A stretch of 64,000 nt of DNA from Marinobacterium mangrovicola (GCF_004339595.1 NZ_SMFU01000011.1:124001-188000), one strand, 5' to 3'; counted from the first letter of the stretch, positions 52,127-60,596 are shown. Numbers and translations: made by a program. The notes: a model not told the origin generated them from the sequence alone.

Positions 52127-53113
52127 ATGCCGATGAAACCTCTTATGACTTCTGTGATGGCAGGTGGCCTCGCTCTGATGATGGCGATACCGGCACAGGC
52201 ACGGGATTTTCGTCTTGGCTTGATCACGCCGCCGCCGCATCGCTGGACTCAGGCTGCGGAAGCCTTTGCCGAAGATGTGCAACAGAAGTCCGGTGGCGAG
52301 CACAGCATCGCAGTGTTCCCATCTCAACAGCTGGGTAATGAAGCGCAGATGGTGCAGCAGCTGCAGACCGGTGCGTTGGACATGGCTTTTCTGACCGTTG
52401 CCGAGATCTCAAACCGGGTGCCTGATTTTGGTGCTCTTTATGCGCCTTACCTGGTCGACAATATCGATCAGGCGGCAGCACTGCTGAAGTCGGAAGCCGC
52501 CACCGACCTGCTGGACCAACTGCCGGCAGAAGCGGGCCTGGTTGGTGTGGGTTACGGCATGGCCGGTCTTCGTCAGGTGATGAGCCGCGACCAGCTGGAA
52601 AGCCCGGCCGATCTGGAAGGTAAAAAGCTGCGCATCACGCCGTTCGAACCGATCCGCGATTTTTACATGGCAACCGGCGCCGCGCCGACCCCGATGCCGC
52701 TGCCGGCCGTTTATGACGCCCTGGCCAACGGCCAGATCGATGCTATCGATATGGATTTCGATTCGATCCTGATTTTCAAGTTCTACGAACGCTCTGACAA
52801 GATGCTGATCTCCAACCATATGATGTTCCCGATGGTGGGGGTGGTGTCTGGCCGCATCTGGAAAGATCTGAGTGCGGAAGACCGTGAGCTGCTGCAGACC
52901 AGCATGCGCACCCAGCTGGATGCAGTGATTGATCACTTCCAGGCGCTGGAGAAAGAGCAGGAGATGGAGCTGCGCGGCCTGGATATCACCATCCACGAAG
53001 CGACCAAGGAAGACTTCGCCGATGCGATCGCCGAGTGGGAAACTATCTGGTCTGAAAAGGCCAAGTCCCTGCCCAGCCTGAGAAAAGCCGCTGCCGAGAT
53101 CAAAGGCAGCTGA
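52127..53113 (+). CDS. TRAP transporter substrate-binding protein (DctP family)
   Basis: The 328-residue periplasmic protein has a signal peptide cut after ALMMAIPAQA. The DctP fold is shown by ITPPPHRWTQAAEAFAEDVQQKSGGEHSIAVFPSQQLGNEAQMVQQLQTGALDM and the ligand-site segment LEGKKLRITPFEPIRDFYMATGAAPTPMPLPAVYDALANGQIDAIDMD. TRAP systems use a sodium gradient to import organic acids. The usual ligand arginine is in KLRITPFEP. The ATG at 52127 follows GGAG. The two membrane subunits are encoded next. Confidence 0.94.
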   Translation: MPMKPLMTSVMAGGLALMMAIPAQARDFRLGLITPPPHRWTQAAEAFAEDVQQKSGGEHSIAVFPSQQLGNEAQMVQQLQTGALDMAFLTVAEISNRVPDFGALYAPYLVDNIDQAAALLKSEAATDLLDQLPAEAGLVGVGYGMAGLRQVMSRDQLESPADLEGKKLRITPFEPIRDFYMATGAAPTPMPLPAVYDALANGQIDAIDMDFDSILIFKFYERSDKMLISNHMMFPMVGVVSGRIWKDLSAEDRELLQTSMRTQLDAVIDHFQALEKEQEMELRGLDITIHEATKEDFADAIAEWETIWSEKAKSLPSLRKAAAEIKGS

Positions 53114-53128
53114 TCCTCTGAGTCAGTA

Positions 53129-53153
53129 CCCTGCGGACCACCGGTCTGCAGGG
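53129..53153 (+). terminator. Intercistronic hairpin between TRAP binding protein and small membrane subunit
   Basis: CCCTGCGGACC pairs with GGTCTGCAGGG (one G-T pair) around a 3-nt loop, directly before the next ribosome site. It probably keeps binding-protein levels above those of the membrane subunits; it has no T tract. Confidence 0.6.
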
Positions 53154-53162
53154 CGAGGAAGT

Positions 53163-53714
53163 ATGATGTTAGGATTTATTTCTGATCGCCTGGTGCGGCT
53201 CGAGATGGGTCTGGCGGCGCTGATGGCAGCCGCTGTCACCCTGCTGATTCTATTGAATATCGGCAGCCGCTCATTGGGAATGGCGATCTACTGGGTGGAT
53301 GAACTGGCGATCTACGCCATGGTCTGGACCACCTTTTTGGCAACCTCTGTGGCACTTAAGCGGCGCCAGGTCGTTGCTGTAACCTTGCTGGTTGATCTGC
53401 TCGGCACAGGAACCCGCGCCTGGATTCAGTTGCTCTGTGACCTGATGATTCTGACCTTTGCGCTTGCCCTGCTGGTGCTCTGCTGGCGCTGGCTTGATCC
53501 AGTCACGTTTGCAGGCGTTGGCTTTGATATCAAGGCTTTTCAGGGCGATACATTTAACTTTGTATACTCCGAAAAGACCAACACCCTGGGGGTTAAAAAG
53601 ATCTGGCCCTGGCTCATCCTGCCGTTTTTCTCCCTATCACTGACCCTTCACGCCCTGAATAACCTGCTCGGCAGCTTTAAAAGTGCGGCCTTTGTGAAGG
53701 GGGCTGTGTCATGA
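53163..53714 (+). CDS. TRAP transporter small membrane subunit (DctQ family)
   Basis: The 183-residue protein has four membrane helices. The DctQ signature is in YWVDELAIYAMVWTTFLATSVALKRRQVVAVTLLVDLL. Between the third and fourth helices lies an insertion longer than usual (FAGVGFDIKAFQGDTFNFVYSEKTNTLGVKK). It overlaps the large subunit gene by 4 bp (ATGA). It is the scaffold subunit of the transporter. Confidence 0.92.
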   Translation: MMLGFISDRLVRLEMGLAALMAAAVTLLILLNIGSRSLGMAIYWVDELAIYAMVWTTFLATSVALKRRQVVAVTLLVDLLGTGTRAWIQLLCDLMILTFALALLVLCWRWLDPVTFAGVGFDIKAFQGDTFNFVYSEKTNTLGVKKIWPWLILPFFSLSLTLHALNNLLGSFKSAAFVKGAVS

Positions 53715-54970
53715 CCTTCGCGGTGTTTTTTATTCTGCTGTTTCTGAGTGTGCCTATCGCGCTGGTGCTGGCGCTGACGGCGCTCTGGTATATCGGCACC
53801 TCAAGCAATTCGGTGCTGTTCGACTCTTATCCTCAGCAGCTGTTCGGCGCCATCGAGAGCTATGGCCTGCTGGCTATTCCGCTGTTCATGTTGGCTGGTG
53901 AGTTAATGAATGAGGGAGGGCTGACCAGTCGCCTGATCAATCTTGCGCGTATTCTTGTGGGGGGCTTCCGTGGCGGCCTGGCCTACATCAATCTGGTAGC
54001 CAACATGATGATGGCGGCCATCATGGGGTCGGCGGCGTCGCAAATCGCTATTATGTCCCGCGCCATGGTACCGGCGATGGAAAAAGAGGGTTACTCAGGA
54101 TCCTATGCCGCGGCCATTACCTCGGCGGGCGGTCTGTTGTCACCAATTATTCCTCCCTCGATGCTGTTCGTTCTGTTTGGCGTTCTGGCGCAGATTCCCA
54201 TCGCAGAGATGTTTATCGCCGGTATTTTGCCGGGGCTGCTCATGTCGTTTCTGTTCTTTGTCGTAATTGCCCTGGTGGGCCTGGTGCAGCAGTATCCTAA
54301 AGGCGACTGGCCGGACAAAGCCCAGCGCCGCGAATACCTGCTGATGGGACTGCCGGCCGCGTCGATTCCGCTGGTGATTATCGGCGGCATACTGACCGGA
54401 TTGGCGACACCCACCGAGTCTGCTGCGCTGGCGTCACTGGCTGCGCTGCTGATCGGAAAATATATCTACAAAGATCTTAAATTCTCCCAGCTGCCGGAGA
54501 TCCTGCGTCGCACGGCCTTGAACGCCGGTATGGTGATCATGCTGATCTCCGCCGCTGGCGTGTTTGGTTGGGTGGTGGTGTACGAGCAGATTCCCCAGGC
54601 TGCGGCGGCGTGGATCGCTGAGCAGACCTCGGATCCCTTCGTCTTCATGCTGATGGTGATTGGTGTACTGATCCTTGTCGGCATGGTGATCGACGGGATC
54701 GCCGCGCTGATTCTGGTTGTGCCGATCCTGCTGCCGATCGCCCAGGACCAGTTCGGCATTTCGCCTTACCAGTTTGGTGTCGTGGTGTGTTTGACGCTGG
54801 TGATGGGGCTATTAACGCCGCCAGTGGGGGCCGGTTTGTTTATCGGCTCATCTATGACGGGTATCGCACCGATGCGTATTTTCCGCTCTCTGCTGCCGTT
54901 CCTGCTCGCCACGCTGGCGACGCTGGTATTGCTCGCAGCGATGCCTGAGCTGGTGCTCGCCTTGATCTGA
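53711..54970 (+). CDS. TRAP transporter large membrane subunit (DctM family)
   Basis: The 419-residue subunit has about twelve helices and carries the transport pathway. Conserved parts include SYGLLAIPLFMLAGELMNEGGLTSRLINLARILVG, GSAASQIAIMSRAMVPAME and TSAGGLLSPIIPPSMLFVLFGVLAQIPIAEMFIAGILPGLLM, plus GLLTPPVGAGLFIGSSMT near the end. With the two upstream genes it forms a complete TRAP system. Substrate is unknown; carboxylic acids, including aromatic ones, are common. Confidence 0.95.
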   Translation: MTFAVFFILLFLSVPIALVLALTALWYIGTSSNSVLFDSYPQQLFGAIESYGLLAIPLFMLAGELMNEGGLTSRLINLARILVGGFRGGLAYINLVANMMMAAIMGSAASQIAIMSRAMVPAMEKEGYSGSYAAAITSAGGLLSPIIPPSMLFVLFGVLAQIPIAEMFIAGILPGLLMSFLFFVVIALVGLVQQYPKGDWPDKAQRREYLLMGLPAASIPLVIIGGILTGLATPTESAALASLAALLIGKYIYKDLKFSQLPEILRRTALNAGMVIMLISAAGVFGWVVVYEQIPQAAAAWIAEQTSDPFVFMLMVIGVLILVGMVIDGIAALILVVPILLPIAQDQFGISPYQFGVVVCLTLVMGLLTPPVGAGLFIGSSMTGIAPMRIFRSLLPFLLATLATLVLLAAMPELVLALI

Positions 54971-55068
54971 TTTGGGCTGATCAAAGTCACGGCCGGGTAG
55001 AGCCAGGTATCTCGTATCTGAGCTTTGCGCGGTCTGTGGCGAGGGTGAGTTTTCGCGGCTTTTCCTCG

Positions 55069-55563
55069 CTAGCCCCCTTCGCTAGCCGGATCATAGCCAT
55101 TAACCACATCCAGCCGTGCTTTCATCCGATGTAGCAGGTCGATAAAGATATCCAGCTCCTCATCGGAAAAATCCGCCAGTAGCAGCGCTTCGCGGCGCAG
55201 GGCGACTTTAAGAACCTGGTCGTGCAACGCCTTGCCCTTGGGGGTCAGCCGGATCAGGATCCGCCTGGCGTCCTGCTTATCTTTGCTGAATTCCACATCG
55301 CCATTTTCCTCAAGCTGCTTGAGCGCGCGGCTGGTGGCTGCCTTGTCGAGAGCGGTGACTTCGCAGATGCGGTTGGCGGATATATCGGATTCCACGGCCA
55401 GCATCGCCAGGATGCGCCAGTCCACCACACCCACACCAAAGTGCTTGCGATAACAGCTGGAGGCGCCGGCGCCGAGCTTGTTGGCGAGAGCGGTGACAAG
55501 CGCTGGAACGTAGCGATCCAGGTTTAGGCTGTTGCGCTCTGTGACGGAGCTTTTTGTTGTCAT
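55069..55563 (-). CDS. MarR-family transcriptional regulator
   Basis: The 164-residue winged-helix regulator has VVDWRILAMLAVESDISANRICEVTALDKAATSRALKQLEENGDVEFSKDKQDARRILIRLTPKGKAL, the MarR recognition helix and wing. The ATG at 55563 is chosen because it gives the usual MarR length; the upstream extension has no ribosome site and odd composition. It is divergent from the Rieske oxygenase gene. A perfect 14-bp palindrome overlapping a strong promoter lies between them and is its most likely operator. Such regulators usually respond to aromatic compounds. Confidence 0.92.
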   Translation of the reverse strand: MTTKSSVTERNSLNLDRYVPALVTALANKLGAGASSCYRKHFGVGVVDWRILAMLAVESDISANRICEVTALDKAATSRALKQLEENGDVEFSKDKQDARRILIRLTPKGKALHDQVLKVALRREALLLADFSDEELDIFIDLLHRMKARLDVVNGYDPASEGG

Positions 55564-55776
55564 GACCGTCCGGTGTTTTGCTTGGATAGTGAATGGGTTA
55601 GCAGGGCATGCTACTGCCATCAGTCGGGCAAAGAAAGCGAGTGAGACCCGGCCAAAGCTCCTGTCCTGTTTGTTCAATCGCCGATTGGTGCATGTGGTAA
55701 AACTGCTTGGATATGTTGGTTTTATTAATAAGGTGTTGAAATTATTGATTTAATTAAACGGTGGTAACATTGTTAT

Positions 55777-55808
55777 GCCGATATCGTTGACATATCAACG
55801 ATATCGGC
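55777..55808. promoter_or_regulatory. Perfect 14-bp inverted repeat, probable MarR operator
   Basis: GCCGATATCGTTGA (55777-55790) and TCAACGATATCGGC (55795-55808) are exact complements around CATA. The right half and centre overlap the -35 box of the promoter below. Confidence 0.85.
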
Positions 55809-55816
55809 TCTATAGT
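55787..55816 (+). promoter_or_regulatory. Sigma-70 promoter towards the Rieske oxygenase gene
   Basis: TTGACA (55787-55792) and TATAGT (55811-55816) are 18 bp apart, close to consensus. The -35 box lies inside the palindrome, so a bound dimer would block RNA polymerase. Confidence 0.75.
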
Positions 55817-55972
55817 TCGCTCCATGCCAACTAAAAAAACAAAAGGCTGAACGATGTTAGATCCTGTTATCCGCCATCCTTTATCCAGGGCGGTAGCCAG
55901 AACAGCTGTCCTTAAAGCTCAAAGTCCCGCTCATCACTCGTTAGGGTATGAGAGGATCACTCCCTCTTTCCC

Positions 55973-56008
55973 AGAGTTCAGTACCCATCGAGAGTTCAGT
56001 ACCCATAG
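55973..56008. repeat. Two tandem 18-bp units in the leader
   Basis: AGAGTTCAGTACCCATCG is followed directly by AGAGTTCAGTACCCATAG, with 17 of 18 bases identical. Confidence 0.85.
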
Positions 56009-56187
56009 CCGCGCTCGTGCGGGGGTGATGGGGCGATATCCCCGTTCTGCTTTATCCATTAAATCTTACCGGACCGACACTAGCCCGATCGGAGCGAGAC
56101 CTTTGCTCTCGGCTTGCGGTTTGTCCGCATGGCGCGTCTGAGCGTCTATCTCAAAAACAGACCCAGCAAAAAATAAGAGGTCCAATC

Positions 56188-57279
56188 ATGAACGTTAGCC
56201 TGGCCGATCCTGCAACCCTTGCCCAACAACAAAACGCATCCAAACCCGAATTTCCGCTCGATATGTGGTATGTCGCGGCGCTCAGCAAAGAGCTGACGGA
56301 CAAGCCCATTGGCCGCACCCTGCTGAATCAATCCGTGGTGCTGTTCCGCACCCCCGATGGTCAGGTCGCAGCTCTGGAGAACCGCTGCTGTCACCGCGAC
56401 CTGCCGCTTTCATATGGTACGGTCGAAGAGTCCGGTATTCGCTGCGGTTACCACGGTCTGCTGTTCGATGGCGAAGGCAAGTGTCTGGAAGTACCGGGGC
56501 AGGACAGGGTACCCCGCAAAGCGTTTGTATCCGCTTACTCAGTGAAGGAGCAGGACTCGCTGGTCTGGATCTGGTTCGGTTCTGAAGAAAACTCGAAACC
56601 CAGCTGTGAACCGCCGCGCTACGAAGTACACACGGACGAACGCTATGTGTTTGATGGCGGCGTTTTCTACTACGAGGCGCCATACCAGCTGATTCACGAC
56701 AACCTGCTGGATCTCAGTCATCTGGGCTATGTGCATCTGCGCACCATCGGCGGCAATGCGAAGGTACATATGGGCGCCGAGATGAAGGTGGAAGGCGAGG
56801 GCGACACTGTCCGTGTAGTGCGCCATATGCGCAACTCAACGCCGCCGCCGACCTACACCATGGCTTACCCCTTCGAGGATAAGGTGGATCGTTGGCAGGA
56901 GATCGAATTCCATCCGTCGCATCTGCGGATCTGGACCGGTGCGGTCAACGCCAATACTGAGTCACTGGACTCGCCCGACCGCGGCGGTTTCCATATGCGC
57001 GGTTTCCATGCGATCACCCCGGAAACGGCGGAGAGCAGCCACTACTTCTGGACCGTGGCCTCAAACCCTGCAACCAATAAAGACGAGATAAACAAAATCG
57101 TTACCGAGCAGAGTGAGATGACCTTTGAAGAGGATAAGGTCGTGATCGAGGCTCAGTACCAGAACATGAAGCGCTTTGCGGACCGGCCGATGGTCGATAT
57201 CCATGTGGATGTGGGGCCGAACCGGGCGCGTCGTATCATCAAGCGGATGTGCGCGGGCGACAGCCACGCAGCGCAGTAA
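56188..57279 (+). CDS. Rieske aromatic oxygenase, VanA-like oxygenase subunit
   Basis: The 363-residue protein has an N-terminal Rieske [2Fe-2S] domain with ligands in ENRCCHRDLPLS and IRCGYHGLLFDG (C-x-H and C-x2-H, about residues 65-90). The catalytic domain has the mononuclear iron site in LIHDNLLDLSHLGYVHLRTIGG. It belongs to the vanillate O-demethylase/PobA-type (DUF-Rieske VanA) group, which demethylates or hydroxylates aromatic acids. The electron-donating reductase (VanB type) is not adjacent. The ATG at 56188 follows AAGAGG. The gene appears to be under MarR control. The substrate is unknown; vanillate is only one option. Confidence 0.93.
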   Translation: MNVSLADPATLAQQQNASKPEFPLDMWYVAALSKELTDKPIGRTLLNQSVVLFRTPDGQVAALENRCCHRDLPLSYGTVEESGIRCGYHGLLFDGEGKCLEVPGQDRVPRKAFVSAYSVKEQDSLVWIWFGSEENSKPSCEPPRYEVHTDERYVFDGGVFYYEAPYQLIHDNLLDLSHLGYVHLRTIGGNAKVHMGAEMKVEGEGDTVRVVRHMRNSTPPPTYTMAYPFEDKVDRWQEIEFHPSHLRIWTGAVNANTESLDSPDRGGFHMRGFHAITPETAESSHYFWTVASNPATNKDEINKIVTEQSEMTFEEDKVVIEAQYQNMKRFADRPMVDIHVDVGPNRARRIIKRMCAGDSHAAQ

Positions 57280-57398
57280 ATAACTTAGCGCAGCTAAGAA
57301 AGTTGCGCGGTAAGGAAACGTTGCACAGAAAAGAAAAGTAGCCCAATAAAGAAAAGTTTCGCCTCAGGTAAAACTATAAATATAAAAGGAAACTTCGA

Positions 57399-58409
57399 AT
57401 GAAATTAAAAACACTGGTTGCGATGGGTAGTGCGTTGGCTGCCTTTTCCATGAGTACTCTGGCAGCAGATGTGACGCTGCGTTTCGCCCATCCCTGGCCG
57501 GCTAACTCAGCAATCCACCAGGGGTTTGCTGAGTGGGGCAAGATGATCAATGAGGATTCGCAGGGGCGGATCGATATCGAGCTTTACCCTTCGCAAACGC
57601 TGGTGAAGGCCGGTGCCGCTTATGATGCGGTGGTGAATAATATCGCTGATATGACCGCCACGGTGCAGGGCTATACCGCCAACCGTTTTCCGCTGAGCCA
57701 GATCGTCGAGCTGCCGGGGATGGTCAACTCTGGCTCCCAGGGTTCCTGCATGCTGCAGAAACTGTATGACGAAGGCCAGGTCTCCTCCGAGTATGACGAT
57801 TCCCACGTGCTGTTTGTTTACACCAATGGCCCGGGGCAGCTTCACTCCCGCGACAAAGAAATGCTTTACCCCGATGACCTGAAAGGGATGCGCATCCGTC
57901 GCCCAACCGTTGCAGTCGGTACGCTGCTGGAAAAACTGGGTGCTCAGCCGGTGGGCATGCCCGCGCCGGAAATCTACCAGTCACTGCAGCGTGATGTGAT
58001 CGATGGCGTAGCGATCTCCTGGGATGGCACCAAGGTGTTCCGTCTTAATGAGCTGGTGAACTACCACACCCAGGTCAACCTTTACTCGCTGGCGTTTGTG
58101 GTCACCATGAACAAGAACGTCTACGCGAAGCTGCCTGACGATCTCAGAGCCGTACTCGACAAATATTCCGGCGCGAAATGGTCGCAGTACATGACCGCTA
58201 TCTTCGATAACCTGGACAAGGAGTCGATGAAAGAGGCGGTCGAGATGGGCGACAAGCTGATCCCGCTCACCGATGATGCGCGCAAAGCCTGGGAGCCGGT
58301 ACTGGGTGAAATCACCAATCAGTACATCAACGATCTGGAAGCGAAAAACATCCCGGCGAGAAAAGTCTACGAGCGTGCGGTAGAGCTGAAAGAGGTTTGC
58401 GGCGTTTAA
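57399..58409 (+). CDS. TRAP transporter substrate-binding protein, orphan
   Basis: The 336-residue protein has a signal peptide cut near STLAA. The DctP fold is seen in VTLRFAHPWPANSAIHQGFAEWGKMINEDSQGRIDIELYPSQTLVKAGAAYDAV and DDLKGMRIRRPTVAVGTLLEKLGAQPVGMPAPEIYQSLQRDVIDGVAISWD. No membrane subunit genes flank it. It follows the Rieske gene by 119 nt and probably shares its transcript. It may use the membrane subunits encoded at 53163-54970 or others elsewhere. It likely captures the Rieske enzyme's aromatic substrate (inference). The ribosome site AAAGGAA lies 8 nt before the ATG. Confidence 0.92.
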   Translation: MKLKTLVAMGSALAAFSMSTLAADVTLRFAHPWPANSAIHQGFAEWGKMINEDSQGRIDIELYPSQTLVKAGAAYDAVVNNIADMTATVQGYTANRFPLSQIVELPGMVNSGSQGSCMLQKLYDEGQVSSEYDDSHVLFVYTNGPGQLHSRDKEMLYPDDLKGMRIRRPTVAVGTLLEKLGAQPVGMPAPEIYQSLQRDVIDGVAISWDGTKVFRLNELVNYHTQVNLYSLAFVVTMNKNVYAKLPDDLRAVLDKYSGAKWSQYMTAIFDNLDKESMKEAVEMGDKLIPLTDDARKAWEPVLGEITNQYINDLEAKNIPARKVYERAVELKEVCGV

Positions 58410-58437
58410 GCGTCAAGCTTCCCTCCCCGTGAGGGCC

Positions 58438-58477
58438 AATCCCGGCATGTCCAGCAAGCGCATGCCGGGATTTTTTG
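58438..58477 (+). terminator. Rho-independent terminator after the orphan TRAP binding protein
   Basis: AATCCCGGCATG (58438-58449) pairs with CATGCCGGGATT (58461-58472) around an 11-nt loop, followed by a T run. Confidence 0.94.
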
Positions 58478-58563
58478 TTTTATAGCACAATTGTTTTTAT
58501 TACACGGAACCCAGGAATGTGTGATGGGTCTATCTGATTTCATACACTTTTTGGAGGGATTCC

Positions 58564-59085
58564 ATGCTGAAGGATTCGCAAGACCGCTACGGCATTGTCA
58601 GCCGGATAATGCACTGGGCGATGGCACTGCTGATCGGGCTGCAGTTGCTGAAGTTCTTTGATCGGATTAACGATGGTGAACATTGGGTTGGGAAAACCCT
58701 GGTGCCGACCCATGTATCATTCGGCAGCTTGCTGCTGGTATTGATTGTCTTGCGGATACTCTGGGGCATTAGCCAGCGCAATCAGCGTCCGGAACAGGAT
58801 CCCGCTTCCGCCAAGCTGGTTAAAGCGGGTCACGGCATGCTTTATCTCGGTATGCTGCTGATGCCGATAACCGGTGTCTCGATAATGCTGGGTAATGGCT
58901 ATGGTCTGACCGTTTTCGGTACGGAGCTGGTTGCCCGCGGTACCGATATCCCCTGGGCCGCGAGCCTGGGCAGCCTGCATTCACCGCTGAGCTGGGCCCT
59001 GGCGCTGCTTATCTTTGGCCATATCGGCATGGCGCTGCTGCACCACTTTGTACACAAGGACGATACGCTCAAGCGTATGGCGTAA
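58564..59085 (+). CDS. Cytochrome b561
   Basis: The 173-residue, four-helix membrane protein has histidines placed for two b haems: SRIMHWAMALLI, PTHVSFGSLLL, KAGHGMLYLGMLL and FGHIGMALLHHFVH. It matches the prokaryotic CybB group, which passes electrons between the quinone pool and periplasmic acceptors. The ATG at 58564 follows GGAGGG. It stands alone between a terminator and a convergent gene. Its physiological partner is not evident. Confidence 0.94.
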   Translation: MLKDSQDRYGIVSRIMHWAMALLIGLQLLKFFDRINDGEHWVGKTLVPTHVSFGSLLLVLIVLRILWGISQRNQRPEQDPASAKLVKAGHGMLYLGMLLMPITGVSIMLGNGYGLTVFGTELVARGTDIPWAASLGSLHSPLSWALALLIFGHIGMALLHHFVHKDDTLKRMA

Positions 59086-59160
59086 GCCGGTCCTCGTCTC
59101 CGCTGCGGTAGCTCTGTATTCGGCGATAACGCAGCGGAGTCTTTCTGCTCAATCAGCAGA

Positions 59161-59799
59161 TCAGGCCAGTGCCTGTTCCAGCGCATCGCCGGCACGTTTA
59201 GCGGCGGCTGTATCCACCTTCTTATTAAGCACCTCTACGAGCTGGCGCAGCTGATCGGCTGTGACACCGGCATTCATACTGATATTTACGTGGGAGCCTA
59301 CCTGAGATTCGGCACCGGTCAGTGCCGACAGCATACTCACGGTGGCCAGCTCACGGTCTTTCCAGTCCAGGTTATCGCGCTCGAAGATATCGCCGAACAG
59401 GTGAGCTTTAAGATAGGTGTCGATGGCAGGCGCGAAATCGAACAGTGGGCCTTGAACCGGTGCGCCGGCCAGGCTTGTCTGGTTGCGGGTGCCTGCGGCC
59501 AGCAGTTCTTTTCCCTGAGGGATGGTCTTACTCGGCGACTCCTGGCCGGGATCGTCTTCTATGCCCTGTTCTTTGCGCTCCGACACCAGTTTCATCAGCG
59601 CGCCAAGGGCGTTAAGGCTGCGCGGAAATCCGGCGTAGGCATAAACCTGAACCAGCACCTCTTTGGCATCGCTGATGCTGACGCCGTTGTCCAAGCCCTG
59701 TGCCAGGGCGGTGTTCAGCTGGGGGATATCACCAGCTGCCGCAAAGGCTGCGATTGGGATAAGTGCTTGCTGACGGGGAGTTAATGCTGTGTTGGTCAT
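59161..59799 (-). CDS. Carboxymuconolactone decarboxylase (CMD) family protein, two repeats
   Basis: The 212-residue protein contains two CMD/AhpD-like helical repeats (about 5-85 and 120-205). The first has NGVSISDAKEVLVQVYAYAGFPRSLNALGAL; the second has FERDNLDWKDRELATVSMLSALTGAESQVGSHVNISMNAGVT. The CxxC redox pair of AhpD is absent, so a peroxidase role is unlikely. Such two-repeat proteins are commonly encoded with a small cupin, as here (the gene at 60033). A perfect AAAGGAGG ribosome site lies 8 nt before the ATG. The reaction is unknown; decarboxylation of carboxymuconolactone itself is not assured. Confidence 0.9.
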   Translation of the reverse strand: MTNTALTPRQQALIPIAAFAAAGDIPQLNTALAQGLDNGVSISDAKEVLVQVYAYAGFPRSLNALGALMKLVSERKEQGIEDDPGQESPSKTIPQGKELLAAGTRNQTSLAGAPVQGPLFDFAPAIDTYLKAHLFGDIFERDNLDWKDRELATVSMLSALTGAESQVGSHVNISMNAGVTADQLRQLVEVLNKKVDTAAAKRAGDALEQALA

Positions 59800-59898
59800 G
59801 AGAAAAACCTCCTTTGAGTTGTGAGCTCCTTCTCCTCGCCTGCGCGTTGATCGGCGGGTTGGCAGCGCAGTCGACGTAGAGGATTACGCTGGCTGCGG

Positions 59899-59941
59899 CT
59901 TTTTCGCGCAGGCTAGATACTGGGTGTTGCCAGTATCTAGC
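59899..59941. repeat. 12-bp perfect hairpin next to a 14-nt match to the structured repeat
   Basis: GCTAGATACTGG (59912-59923) pairs with CCAGTATCTAGC (59930-59941), loop GTGTTG. Directly beside it, CTTTTTCGCGCAGG (59899-59912) equals the reverse complement of the 3' end of the repeat copy at 14508. It may be a short relative of that repeat. It lies between the CMD and cupin genes, both leftward. Confidence 0.55.
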
Positions 59942-60032
59942 GGGGAGGGCTGCATCGGTCGCTGAAATGCGGCAGTGATCAACGCTGCCAGTAAGTTACC
60001 GATGAGGGAGTCGATGACTGCGTGATCGGCGT

Positions 60033-60476
60033 TCAGTCTTTCTTGATTGGGCCGCTCAGGTACTGCTCATCGGTAACCGGCTCCATCCAGGTGACCGGGC
60101 TGCCATCCAGCGCTTCCTGCACCGCTACGTGCTGCATGTAGGTGGTATCGGTGGCGCCATGCCAGTGGCGACGGCCGCAGTTGCAGTAAATGATGTCGCC
60201 GGGACGGATTTCGGTGCGCGGGCCGCCTTCACACTGGGTCCAGCCAACGCCATCGGTGACCAGCAGTGCCTGACCCAGCGGGTGGGTGTGCCAGTTGGTG
60301 CGAGCGCCCGGTTCAAAGTTGACTACGGCCATGCCAATGCGGGACGGCTCCGGGGCGTTAAAAATCTTGTCGATACGTACGGTGCCGGTGAACCAGTCGG
60401 CCGGCCCCTTGATCGCCGGGGTCGAACCGGCGCGGATAACCTGCATGTCGTCAGGGTTGTTTTCTGTAGCGCTCAT
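60033..60476 (-). CDS. Small cupin protein ((R)-mandelonitrile-lyase-like)
   Basis: This 147-residue single-domain cupin has the metal ligands usual for this group: EPGARTNWHTHPLGQALLVTDGVGWTQ (two histidines and the following Gln) and RRHWHGATDTTYMQHVAVQE. It resembles the manganese cupins, a few of which act as hydroxynitrile lyases; most have unknown substrates. AGGAGG lies 5 nt before the ATG. It lies upstream of the CMD gene on the same strand, with a 233-bp hairpin-bearing gap, and divergent from a LysR regulator. A joint redox or detoxification role is a reasonable guess. Confidence 0.92.
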   Translation of the reverse strand: MSATENNPDDMQVIRAGSTPAIKGPADWFTGTVRIDKIFNAPEPSRIGMAVVNFEPGARTNWHTHPLGQALLVTDGVGWTQCEGGPRTEIRPGDIIYCNCGRRHWHGATDTTYMQHVAVQEALDGSPVTWMEPVTDEQYLSGPIKKD

Positions 60477-60596
60477 AGGTGCCTCCTGATCGGAATCTTG
60501 TTTCTGTACTGCCTGTTGAGTAATACCAATCTAGCAAATTAGGATTATCTTCTGTATACGTTAAATCCTTAATGCAGTGTGAAGTAAAACTTAACA

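Larger units (their letters stand above)
55564..56187. other. 624-bp regulatory gap between MarR and Rieske oxygenase genes
   Basis: The gap holds the palindrome and promoter at 55777-55816, an 18-bp tandem repeat at 55973-56008 and an untranslated leader of about 365 nt. A 95-codon open frame at 55854-56141 has a passable AAAAGG upstream but an unnatural composition and no family resemblance. I treat it as a leader or chance frame rather than a gene. Confidence 0.55.

Noticed and set aside
55854-56141. 95-codon open frame in the MarR-Rieske gap
   Set aside because: It has a possible ribosome site, but the sequence is Ser/Arg/Pro-rich, contains the tandem repeat and resembles nothing known. 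Mentioned only as a possible leader frame.
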